Shown here piece by piece: positions 17,836 through 25,319 of a stretch of 64,000 nucleotides of DNA. This DNA is from Lentzea sp. NBRC 102530. Its GTDB lineage: Bacteria; Actinomycetota; Actinomycetes; Mycobacteriales; Pseudonocardiaceae. Under the pieces are notes generated by a model. That model did not search any database and was not told where the DNA came from. It saw only the letters and a program-made list of their open reading frames with translations. Every line of letters begins with the position of its first letter. The first letter of the stretch is position 1. The translations under genes were made by a program, and so were the position numbers. The DNA lies in NCBI RefSeq assembly GCF_030269365.1, contig NZ_BSTF01000010.1:124001-188000 (forward strand), given 5' to 3'.

Positions 17836-18449
17836 TCCGCGCGGACGGGGTGCACCGCGCGTTCGGCGGGGTGTCCGTGCTGCGCGGGGTGGACCTGGCC
17901 GTGGCGGCCGGTGAGCTGGTGACGCTGAGCGGGCCGTCCGGATCGGGCAAGACGGCGTTGCTGTCGTTGTTGTGCGGCTTCGACTTCCCGGACAGCGGGT
18001 CGGTGCTGCCGGGGCTCGCGTCGTGGTCGGCGTGCGCCGTGCTGCCGCAGTCGCTGGGGCTCGCGTCCGAGCTGACGCTGGAGGAGAACGTCGCGCTGCC
18101 GTTGCGACTGGCCGGACGTGAGGTCGCCGGGGTGGCGGAACTCCTGGCGGAGCTGGGGATCTCCGGGCTGGGCGCCCGGTATCCGGGACAGGTGTCGTTC
18201 GGTCAGCAGCAACGGGCCGCGCTGGCCCGTGCCGTGGTGGCGCGGCCCTCGGCGTTGCTCGCGGACGAACCCACCGCGCACCTCGACGCCGTCAGTGCCG
18301 TGGCCGCCGTCGGGTTGCTGCGGCGCGTGGCCGACGAGGGCGCCGCGGTGCTGATCGCCACGCACCACGACGCCGTGCACGCCATCGCCGACCGGGTGCT
18401 CGTCCTGGCCGACGGACGGGTTCAGACCGCCGGGGGCCTGTCCTCGTAA
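17832..18449 (+). CDS. ABC transporter ATP-binding protein (second ATPase, unusual signature)
   Basis: 205 residues. Walker A GPSGSGKTA and Walker B ALLADEPTAHLD are normal and THHD gives the H-loop. The signature reads VSFGQQQR, where the first ATPase has LSGGQ, and the Q-loop region (AVLPQSLGL) is retained. One degenerate site is common in heterodimeric ABC exporters. It converges on the Lrp-type gene, with the last 28 bases overlapping that gene's 3' end. Confidence 0.88.
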   Translation: MIRADGVHRAFGGVSVLRGVDLAVAAGELVTLSGPSGSGKTALLSLLCGFDFPDSGSVLPGLASWSACAVLPQSLGLASELTLEENVALPLRLAGREVAGVAELLAELGISGLGARYPGQVSFGQQQRAALARAVVARPSALLADEPTAHLDAVSAVAAVGLLRRVADEGAAVLIATHHDAVHAIADRVLVLADGRVQTAGGLSS

Positions 18450-18868
18450 GGCGTCGACAGGACCACCGTCGTCCGCGTCGACACGTTGGCCGACTCGCGG
18501 ATCTTCTGCAGCAGTTCCTCCAGGGCCACCGGCGAGGACACCCGCACGCGCAGCACGTACGAGGCGTCGCCCGCCACCGAGTAGCAGGCCTCGATCTCCG
18601 GCAGGTGCTCGAGGCGCTTCGGGTAGTCGTCGGGCTCGGAGGGGTTGATCGGGAAGAGCGAGATGAACGCGGACATCGGCAGGCCGATCTCCGCGCCGTC
18701 CAGACGGGCCGCGTAGCCCTTGACGATGCCGCGCTGTTCGAGGCGCTTCACGCGCTGGTGCACGGCCGACACGGACAGGCCCACGCGCTCGGCGAGGTCG
18801 GTGAAGCTGCACCGGCCGTCCGAGGCGAGTTCCTTCAGTATCGCTCTGTCGATCTGTTCGAGGGTCAA
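18422..18868 (-). CDS. Lrp/AsnC-family transcriptional regulator
   Basis: 148 residues. N-terminal winged helix (LTLEQIDRAILKELASDGR, then LAERVGLSVSAVHQRVKRLE) and C-terminal RAM ligand-sensing domain (CYSVAGDASYVLRVRV). The start is a TTG that overlaps the stop of the Xaa-Pro peptidase, the only in-frame start near the domain. Lrp proteins sense amino acids; translational coupling to a proline peptidase suggests an amino-acid cue. Its 3' end overlaps the ABC operon end. Confidence 0.85.
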   Translation of the reverse strand: MTLEQIDRAILKELASDGRCSFTDLAERVGLSVSAVHQRVKRLEQRGIVKGYAARLDGAEIGLPMSAFISLFPINPSEPDDYPKRLEHLPEIEACYSVAGDASYVLRVRVSSPVALEELLQKIRESANVSTRTTVVLSTPYEDRPPAV

Positions 18869-19986
18869 AGCACCACCAGTTCGTGAGGTCGGTTGTTGAA
18901 GGACTCGACGCCGTCCTGCGTGGCGACCACGATGTCCTCGATGCGCGCGCCCCAGCGGCCGGGCAGGTAGATGCCGGGCTCCACGCTGAAGGCCATGCCC
19001 GCTTCGAGCGGCAGGGAGTTGCCGCTGACGATGTAGGGCTCCTCGTGCACGTCCAGGCCGATGCCGTGGCCGGTGCGGTGCACGAAGTACTCGCCGAAGC
19101 CCGCGTCGGTGATGACCCTGCGCGCGACGGCGTCGATCTCCTCGCACGTCACACCGGGCTTGACGGCCTCCACGGCGGCCTTCTGCGCTGCTTCGAGGAC
19201 GGCGTAGGTCTCCCAGACGTCGTCGTGGGCCGGCTCGCCCATCACGTACGTGCGGGTCGAGTCGGAGTTGTACCCCTCGGCGACGGGGCCGCCGATGTCG
19301 ATGACCACGACCTCGCCCGCCTGCACGACGCGGTCGGAGTCGCGGTGGTGCGGCGAGGCCCCGTTGGGCCCGGACCCGACGATCACGAAGTCCGCCACGG
19401 TGTGGCCTTCCTCGACGATCGCCGCCGCGATGTCCTTGGCGACGTCCCGCTCCGTGCGTCCCACCCGCAGGAACTCACCCATGCGCGCGTGCACCCGGTC
19501 GATCGCCTGCCCGGCCTTGCGCAGGGCGTCGATCTCAGCCGAGTCCTTGCGCATCCGCAGCTCGCGGATGATCGGCCCGGCCAGCGCCTGCGTGCCCCCG
19601 ATCGCGTTGTTCAGCTTGATCGTGTGCAGCGCCGGCATCATGTCCGCCACAGCCGTGTTCTTGCCCTTGAGCGCGGCCTTGACCAGCGCGTACGGGTCCT
19701 CGCCGTCCACCCACGTGACGACCTCGACCCCGAGCTCGTCCGTCGGGATGGCGGCGTACCCCGGCTGCTCCAGCTTCGGCACGACGAGCCGCGGCGTCCC
19801 CCCGACCGGCAGCGCGAGGCAGGTGAGGCGTTCGAAGGAGTCGCCACCGGCACCGATCAGGTACCGCAGGTCCGAGCCGGGCGAGATGAGGAGGGCGTCG
19901 ACGCCCGCCTGCTCGGCGGCCGCGGTCGCACGGTCAAGCCGCGCACGCAGCGCGGACACGTCGATGGGTCCGGTGATCGTTGCCAT
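18865..19986 (-). CDS. Xaa-Pro peptidase (M24B family)
   Basis: 373 residues. An N-terminal creatinase-like domain (~10-130) is followed by the pita-bread metallopeptidase domain. Metal ligands are visible: Asp in VVVIDIGG, Asp in NSDSTRT, His in GHGIGLDVHEEP, Glu in SVEPGIYLPG and Glu in RIEDIVV, so it should be active with two Mn/Co ions and cut dipeptides or peptides before proline. ATG 19986 was chosen over an upstream ATG at 20034, which lies in non-coding-like sequence. It could supply proline or hydroxyproline from peptides, but it is 5.7 kb from the hydroxyproline operon. Confidence 0.88.
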   Translation of the reverse strand: MATITGPIDVSALRARLDRATAAAEQAGVDALLISPGSDLRYLIGAGGDSFERLTCLALPVGGTPRLVVPKLEQPGYAAIPTDELGVEVVTWVDGEDPYALVKAALKGKNTAVADMMPALHTIKLNNAIGGTQALAGPIIRELRMRKDSAEIDALRKAGQAIDRVHARMGEFLRVGRTERDVAKDIAAAIVEEGHTVADFVIVGSGPNGASPHHRDSDRVVQAGEVVVIDIGGPVAEGYNSDSTRTYVMGEPAHDDVWETYAVLEAAQKAAVEAVKPGVTCEEIDAVARRVITDAGFGEYFVHRTGHGIGLDVHEEPYIVSGNSLPLEAGMAFSVEPGIYLPGRWGARIEDIVVATQDGVESFNNRPHELVVL

Positions 19987-20104
19987 GCCCGAAATCCTAG
20001 TGCGTGGACCCTTCCGCCCGCCGCGCGCGTTCACGTGGGCGACCGCGACACCAGCGCCCCGTCTGCGAGCGCCAGCCAGCCCCGAGCCCTTCCGCCAACC
20101 CCGA

Positions 20105-20420
20105 CCGACCCCTCACCTCTGCGCACCCTCCACACCCAGCGCGCTCTTCGCACCCAGCGCACCCTCAGACCTAGCGCCCCTCGCGTCCAGCGCGCCCCTC
20201 ACACCGCAGCGCACCCCTCAGCCCAAGCGCACCCCTCAGCCCAAGCGGACTCCTCGCGTTCAGCGCACCCCTCGCACCTAACGCGCCCTTCGCACTCCAG
20301 CGCACCCCTCACGCCGAGCGCGCACCCTCCACACCCTCCACACCCCAGCGCACCCGTCACACCCAGCGCGCCCCTCACACCGAGCGCGCACCCTCACACC
20401 CGGCGCGCCGCCTCCCGCCC
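20105..20420. repeat. C-rich degenerate tandem repeat, about 16 units of 16-19 bp
   Basis: Roughly sixteen imperfect units with consensus near AGCGCACCCCTCACACC run head to tail between the peptidase start and the exonuclease gene (gap 19987-20461). The + strand is rich in C and A and poor in runs of G, so the minus strand is G-rich with many GGGG/GGG tracts. No credible start or ribosome-binding site supports a protein here, though the period is not a multiple of three throughout. Confidence 0.8.
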
Positions 20421-20461
20421 TACCAGCGTCACCGCCCACCGCACTAGTAACTTGTCCCTTC

Positions 20462-21406
20462 GTGGCCAATCCCCTCGTGCTCCTCGACTCCGCGAGCCTC
20501 TACTTCCGGTCGTACTACGCGCTGCCGGACTCGATGACCGCTCCCGACGGCACGCCGGTGAACGCCGTGCGCGGGTTCGTCGACACGATCGCCCGCGTCA
20601 TCACCGAACGCGGTGCCGCCCGCCTGGTCGCCTGCCTCGACGCCGACTGGCGCCCGGAGTTCCGGGTGAAGGCGCTGCCGTCCTACAAGGCGCACCGCGT
20701 GGCCGAGGACGCCGCCGACGGCTCCGAAGAGGTGCCGGACACGCTGACGCCGCAGATCCCGATCATCCTCGACGTGCTCGACGCGGCCGGCATCTGCACC
20801 GGCGAGGCGGCGGGCCACGAGGCGGACGACGTGATCGGCGCCCTCGCCCACCGCGAGACCACCTCCCCCGTCGAGGTCGTCACCGGTGACCGCGACATGT
20901 TCCAGGTCGTGCGCTTCGAGCCCACGCCCGTGCACGTCGTCTACGTCGGCCGGGGCTGGAACAAGGCCGAGGTCCTCGGCCCGGAGGAGCTAGCCGCCAA
21001 GTACTCGCTGCCCGTCGAGAACGCGGGTTCCGCCTACGCCGACATGTCCGTGCTGCGCGGCGACCCGTCCGACGGCCTGCCGGGAGTGGCGGGCATCGGC
21101 GAGAAGACGGCGGCGAAGCTCATCACCGAGTTCGGCTCGCTCGACGCCGTGCTGAAGGCCGTCACCGACCCGATGGACCGCAAGCTCACCACCAAGGCCC
21201 GCAACGCCCTCATCGCCGCCGAGGACTACCTGGCCGTCGCGCCCGTGGTCGTCCGCACCGCGCTGGACGCGCCCGTCGTGCTCGACCGGTCCGACGAGGT
21301 GCCGCGGGTGCCGGCCGACCCCGAGCGGCTGCGCGAACTCACGCAGCGCTGGGGTCTCGGCAGTTCGGTGCCGCGTCTGGTGAACGCCATGGAACGACGT
21401 CCCTGA
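20462..21406 (+). CDS. 5'-3' exonuclease / flap endonuclease (stand-alone PolA-type domain)
   Basis: 314 residues from GTG. It matches the N-terminal 5' nuclease domain of DNA polymerase I without the polymerase: LLDSASLYFRSYYAL, the acidic cluster AAGHEADDVIG and VTGDRDMFQVV (metal-binding Asp residues), and the helix-hairpin-helix GVAGIGEKTAAKLITEFG. It would remove RNA primers or 5' flaps. Stand-alone copies are usual in actinobacteria. The tandem repeat array lies immediately upstream and could affect its promoter. Confidence 0.9.
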   Translation: MANPLVLLDSASLYFRSYYALPDSMTAPDGTPVNAVRGFVDTIARVITERGAARLVACLDADWRPEFRVKALPSYKAHRVAEDAADGSEEVPDTLTPQIPIILDVLDAAGICTGEAAGHEADDVIGALAHRETTSPVEVVTGDRDMFQVVRFEPTPVHVVYVGRGWNKAEVLGPEELAAKYSLPVENAGSAYADMSVLRGDPSDGLPGVAGIGEKTAAKLITEFGSLDAVLKAVTDPMDRKLTTKARNALIAAEDYLAVAPVVVRTALDAPVVLDRSDEVPRVPADPERLRELTQRWGLGSSVPRLVNAMERRP

Positions 21407-21426
21407 CCCCTGGTTAGCATCCGCAC

Positions 21427-22260
21427 GTGGCGATTCTGAACGCGCGGCCCGTCGACTCCCCCGAACCCGAGGCTGGGCCGGCCGTCGAGGTCACCCCGGC
21501 CGAGGTCGTGCTGCGGGAAAGCGGTGGTGCCGTCCGGTGGCGGCACGCGTTCGCCCCGCCGTCGGCGACGACGTCGATCGCCCGCGGCAGCGGGTGGTTG
21601 TCGGCGAACGGCGAGCACGTCTGGGTCTTCCGCCCGGACGAGATGCTCGGCCGCGGCGAGGGCGACGGCTGGCTCGTGCTCAGCGCGTCCGACGGGCAGC
21701 TCGTCGCGGAGGTGCCGCTGCCGACGGTCGGTCAGGGCGCGGGCCACCTGCCCCACCCGGACGGTGTACGGGTGCTGCTCGACGTCGGCGAGGGCCAGGA
21801 CGGCACCTGCCTGTTCCTCGGCCGCCTCGACGGGACGACGCTCGAGGTCCACGCCTACCCGTGGACCGACCGCGTCGCGTCCGGCTTCTCCCCCGACGGC
21901 AGCGCGTTCATGACGGTGGACCACGACCAGAACGACGCCGCGTTCCACGTCTTCCCGTCCGGTGACCGCACGCGCACCGTCGAGCTCGACGACCTGCCCC
22001 CGCCCGAGACCGACGAGGACGTCGACCTGGTGTTCGGCTGGGGCGGCGGGTATCTGGACGGCACGCGCGCGGTCGTCATCGTCGAACAGCACACCGACGA
22101 GGACGAGACACGGGCCTTCCACGTCCTCGACCTCACCACCGGCGCCGTGCTCGGCCGGCTCGCCGTCCCGGAGGACGCCTACGACATCGAACTCCCGGGT
22201 GACGGCACGTGGATCGTGCGGGACGAGGACGGACGCCCGTCCCGCTGGGCCCTCGCCTAG
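21427..22260 (+). CDS. Hypothetical protein, probable beta-propeller
   Basis: 277 residues from GTG. It is beta-rich with repeated strand-turn patterns such as GEHVWVFRPDE, DGWLVLSASDGQLVAEV, GTCLFLGRLDGTTLEVHAYPW and SPDGSAFMTVDHDQN, consistent with a WD40-like propeller of four to six blades. No signal peptide or catalytic motif. It follows the exonuclease by 20 bases on the same strand and its last 4 bases overlap the convergent acetyltransferase gene. Function unknown. Confidence 0.6.
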   Translation: MAILNARPVDSPEPEAGPAVEVTPAEVVLRESGGAVRWRHAFAPPSATTSIARGSGWLSANGEHVWVFRPDEMLGRGEGDGWLVLSASDGQLVAEVPLPTVGQGAGHLPHPDGVRVLLDVGEGQDGTCLFLGRLDGTTLEVHAYPWTDRVASGFSPDGSAFMTVDHDQNDAAFHVFPSGDRTRTVELDDLPPPETDEDVDLVFGWGGGYLDGTRAVVIVEQHTDEDETRAFHVLDLTTGAVLGRLAVPEDAYDIELPGDGTWIVRDEDGRPSRWALA

Positions 22261-23426
22261 AAGAACGTCGAGCAGAGCGGGGCGACGGGGCTCGCGAACA
22301 ACGCGTCCGCCTCGTCGAACCGCGACCCCTCGATCCGGCGGGCGGCGGCGAGGTCCGAGAACCTCGTGTCGCCCAGGTACACCGCGCCCAGCAGGTCCAC
22401 GGGGATCGTGATGTCGGCAGGCGCGTCCACGCGTTCGACGCCGTCGGACGACACCCGGTAGCGGCCTTCGTTGGCGGGCAACAGCTTGTCGTGCACTTCG
22501 ATCACCACGGGCGCCGCGGCGCCGTACGTGCGGGCGGCGAGCATGCGCGGCACGTCCACCAGGCGCAGCCAGATCTGGTCGAAGACGTCCTTCGTGAACA
22601 CCACGCGCGGGTCCTCGAAGAGCCAGTTGACCGGGTCGTCGAGCGCGGCGTCGACGGTGATCGTGTCGACCAGGTCGAGACGGGTCAGGTAGATCCAGAG
22701 GTCGCGCCACGCGTCGGTGTTGGCCCACGCGAAGTCCTCGACCTGCATGTGGTGCTTGAAGTCGTCGTCCTCGCTCACCTTGTAGCTGACGTAGCCGTCG
22801 TCGCCGTCCGGTCCACTGTGGACGACGGTGACGAGGTTCTCGGCCTCTCCCTTGCGGTCCTGGTGGATCGCCCACCAGCCGGGCCAGCGCGAGATCTGCC
22901 CAGGCCGGTCGAGACCGAACGCCTGGTGCAGCTGGGGCACGAGCTCGTCGGACGTGTCGGGGTCGACCATCCGCACGCTGCCGACCGGGGAGCCCGGGAT
23001 GACGGCCTTGCGCGCGTCGATCCGCAGGAACCGCACGCGCCCGGCGAGGCCGTAGCCGAAACGGCCGTAGATGCGTCCCTCCGACGCGCGGAGTGTCGCC
23101 ACCGGATCAGGCACTGTGGAGAGTTGCTCGCGCATCAGTCCGCTCAGGACGCCACGGCGCGTGTAGTCCGCACGCACGCCTACCCGTGACACGGCCGAGT
23201 GCGGCACCACGGCGCCGCCGGGCACCACCATCGAGTTCGCGAACGTCTGGGTGGTGCCGACCATGGTGTCGCCGTCGAACGCGGCGATCACCCGGCCCGG
23301 CTCGTAGGTGAGCCTGCCGATCTCCCACTTCTCGTCGGTGGGCGGGCCCCAGTGCATCGCCCGGCGGAAGAGCGTGTTGTGGGCGCGGTACTGCGCGTCG
23401 TCGGCGAGAACTCGGATGTCCGTCAC
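22257..23426 (-). CDS. Eis-type GNAT N-acetyltransferase
   Basis: 389 residues, close to the ~400 of Eis. Two GNAT-like regions surround a central linker, followed by a sterol-carrier-like C-terminal domain. The acetyl-CoA site includes VGVRADYTRRGVLSGLM (the R/Q-x-x-G-x-G/A pattern), preceded by SAVSRVGV. The chain ends CSTFF; in Eis the C-terminal Phe carboxylate acts as the catalytic base, and that feature is kept here. Eis acetylates amines of aminoglycosides and other amines; the physiological substrate here is unknown. Confidence 0.85.
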   Translation of the reverse strand: MTDIRVLADDAQYRAHNTLFRRAMHWGPPTDEKWEIGRLTYEPGRVIAAFDGDTMVGTTQTFANSMVVPGGAVVPHSAVSRVGVRADYTRRGVLSGLMREQLSTVPDPVATLRASEGRIYGRFGYGLAGRVRFLRIDARKAVIPGSPVGSVRMVDPDTSDELVPQLHQAFGLDRPGQISRWPGWWAIHQDRKGEAENLVTVVHSGPDGDDGYVSYKVSEDDDFKHHMQVEDFAWANTDAWRDLWIYLTRLDLVDTITVDAALDDPVNWLFEDPRVVFTKDVFDQIWLRLVDVPRMLAARTYGAAAPVVIEVHDKLLPANEGRYRVSSDGVERVDAPADITIPVDLLGAVYLGDTRFSDLAAARRIEGSRFDEADALFASPVAPLCSTFF

Positions 23427-23441
23427 GCCCGCGATCGTCGC

Positions 23442-24473
23442 TCAGGGCGACGGCTGGCGCACCTCAGTTTCCAGCCGCCCGTACACGCGCCACCGCAGTC
23501 GCGACCACTCGTCGCGCAGCCGCACGCACTCGTCGGCCTCGGCCTTCGTGATCGGCAGCTCCGCGTCGAACCACGCGCGCTCGTCGTTCCTGGCGCGCAC
23601 CCAGGAGTTGTCGCGCCAGCCTTCGAACGGCTTCCACTCCTGCGCGCGTTTCGGATCCCCGTCCGGGAGCCGCACCAGGTTCCTGGCGAGCATCAGGTCA
23701 CCCACCTGTTCGAAGTCCTCGAACAGCACGGAGTAGTCGTAGCCGTCCTCGCCGCGCGGCGGGACCGGTCGTGTCCGCTCCAGGACCTCCAGGTGGATGA
23801 TCATCGCCTCCCTGGCCCGGCCGACGGCCTCGCGTTCACCGTTCCACTCGAACGGCTCCCAGCGCAGGTCCTCGGTCAGGACCTCCACCCGGCCGTCGGC
23901 GTGCTCCCGCGCGCTGCGCCGCCGGTGCGTTTCGCCGGCCGGCACGACGAACGGAGTCGGAGTCCAGGCGATGCCGCGCGACGCCAGCCGGTCCGCCTCC
24001 TCGGCGCTGATCGCCACTCGCACCGCGGATCGCGGATTCCTCCACTGCCGCACCATGTGGTAGTAGCTCTCGGGGACGCTGACGGACCACCGGTCGTGCG
24101 TCCAGGTCCCGGGAGGGAGGAACCTCTCCCTCGTGCCGTTGCCGTGATCGCGGACCATCGCGCAGGCCTTGTCCAGGTCGAAGACGTCGGACGGTCGCGC
24201 GAACCACGCGTAGATGTTCGTTCCTTCGCCGTACGGCACCTCGTACCGTTCGGCCCGCACGCCCTCAATGATGTCCACGACCAATTGCTCGACATCGTCG
24301 GCCGTGATCTCGAAGACGGTCGGCTCACCGCCGTACCGCGCCAGCAGGTCGGACGGACCCCACGCCAGTGAGCGGGTGAACGCCTCCTCGGTGCCGTCCG
24401 GCGACACCCGCACCACCGCGACCGGGCAGCGCTGCGATTCCTCGGCGCGAACGACGAAGTACTGCGAAGACAC
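23442..24473 (-). CDS. Conserved hypothetical protein, ribosome-binding site inside a hairpin
   Basis: 343 residues from GTG 24473, starting MSSQYFVVRAEES. Charged, Trp/Arg-rich and soluble, with no motif I recognise; the tail includes repeated Arg-rich helices (ECVRLRDEWSRLRWRVYGRLE). The GGGGGAGG ribosome-binding site lies in the 3' arm of a strong hairpin (24476-24506), so access to it may be limited on read-through transcripts. Function unknown. Confidence 0.6.
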   Translation of the reverse strand: MSSQYFVVRAEESQRCPVAVVRVSPDGTEEAFTRSLAWGPSDLLARYGGEPTVFEITADDVEQLVVDIIEGVRAERYEVPYGEGTNIYAWFARPSDVFDLDKACAMVRDHGNGTRERFLPPGTWTHDRWSVSVPESYYHMVRQWRNPRSAVRVAISAEEADRLASRGIAWTPTPFVVPAGETHRRRSAREHADGRVEVLTEDLRWEPFEWNGEREAVGRAREAMIIHLEVLERTRPVPPRGEDGYDYSVLFEDFEQVGDLMLARNLVRLPDGDPKRAQEWKPFEGWRDNSWVRARNDERAWFDAELPITKAEADECVRLRDEWSRLRWRVYGRLETEVRQPSP

Positions 24474-24475
24474 GA

Positions 24476-24506
24476 AACCTCCCCCAAGGTGACCTCGGGG
24501 GAGGTT
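24476..24506 (-). terminator. Hairpin: terminator of the DUF4333 gene and possible RBS sequestration
   Basis: AACCTCCCCC pairs perfectly with GGGGGAGGTT, with extra AGG/CCT pairs inside and a small loop. It lies 22 bases after the DUF4333-gene stop and ends 3 bases before the next start codon. On the transcript the second arm carries the only good Shine-Dalgarno sequence for that downstream gene. Confidence 0.75.
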
Positions 24507-24527
24507 AGCGCGAAGTGCGGACGAAGA

Positions 24528-25223
24528 TCAGCCGGTCGGCTGGCCGACCTCGTACTCGCCGTCCTCGGTCTTGACGACGATCTTGACCTTCTTGTCCTTG
24601 CCGCCGACCTGCACCTTGCACTCGAACGAGGTGTTGGGCTTGACCTCGTTCTCACCGGAGCAGCTGGCCGCGCCGACGTCGGAGATCTTGTACTCGTCCT
24701 TCAGGATCTGGACGATGCCGGTCTGCACGGCCGTGTTGTCGAAGATCTTCTTCTTGAAGAACGCCGGCGTCACGAACCCGGTGAACAGCACCGCGCCCAC
24801 GAGCAGGACGACGACCACCGCGGCCACCCAGATGCCCGCGCTGGACTTCTTCTTCGGCGGCATCGGCGGGCCGTAGCCCGGCTGCTGGCCGTACGGGTTG
24901 GGCTGCTGCTGACCCGGCATGCCGTACTGCTGCGTCTGCTGGCCGTACGGGTCCTGCGCGGGCGTGCCGTACGGGTTCGACTGCGGCTGGCCGTACTGCT
25001 GGGTCTGCTGCTGCGACGGGTCGAAGCCCGGGTACGGCTGCTGCTGGCCAGGCTGGGGCTGCGGCGGTCCGTAGGGGTTCTGGCCCGGCTGCTGGGCCGG
25101 GAACCCGCCGGACGGGGTGCCGGGAGGGAAACCGCCTCCATAGGGCTGCTGCGGCGGTTGCGGCTGCTGGCCCCAGGGCTGCTGCGGATCGTTCCCTCCG
25201 GACGGTCCGTACGGGCTGCTCAT
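24528..25223 (-). CDS. Pro/Gln-rich single-pass membrane protein with DUF4333-like domain
   Basis: 231 residues. Residues 1-125 are low-complexity Pro/Gln/Gly/Tyr with repeats such as QQPYG and QQTQQYG. A membrane helix follows KKKSS (~130-152: GIWVAAVVVVLLVGAVL), then an ~80-residue extracytoplasmic domain with two cysteines (ASCSGENEVKPNTSFECKV) that matches the mycobacterial DUF4333 type. Such proteins are cell-envelope proteins of unknown role. Its architecture is shared with the gene at 63462. Confidence 0.8.
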   Translation of the reverse strand: MSSPYGPSGGNDPQQPWGQQPQPPQQPYGGGFPPGTPSGGFPAQQPGQNPYGPPQPQPGQQQPYPGFDPSQQQTQQYGQPQSNPYGTPAQDPYGQQTQQYGMPGQQQPNPYGQQPGYGPPMPPKKKSSAGIWVAAVVVVLLVGAVLFTGFVTPAFFKKKIFDNTAVQTGIVQILKDEYKISDVGAASCSGENEVKPNTSFECKVQVGGKDKKVKIVVKTEDGEYEVGQPTG

Positions 25224-25319
25224 CTGTCGACCTCCGTGTGTACGACGTTGCGGCGAAATCCAATCACACCGTGCAGGTCAGTCTTTACTCCGACTCGCAA
25301 AACCTTCGTCAGGCTCATG

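Noticed and set aside
15227..17950. 907-codon open frame antisense to the ABC exporter genes
   Set aside because: Arg/Pro-rich translation and no family features; the sense strand has clear permease and ATPase motifs.
20105..20420. CRISPR array
   Set aside because: Units are 16-19 bp without spacers, and there are no cas genes.
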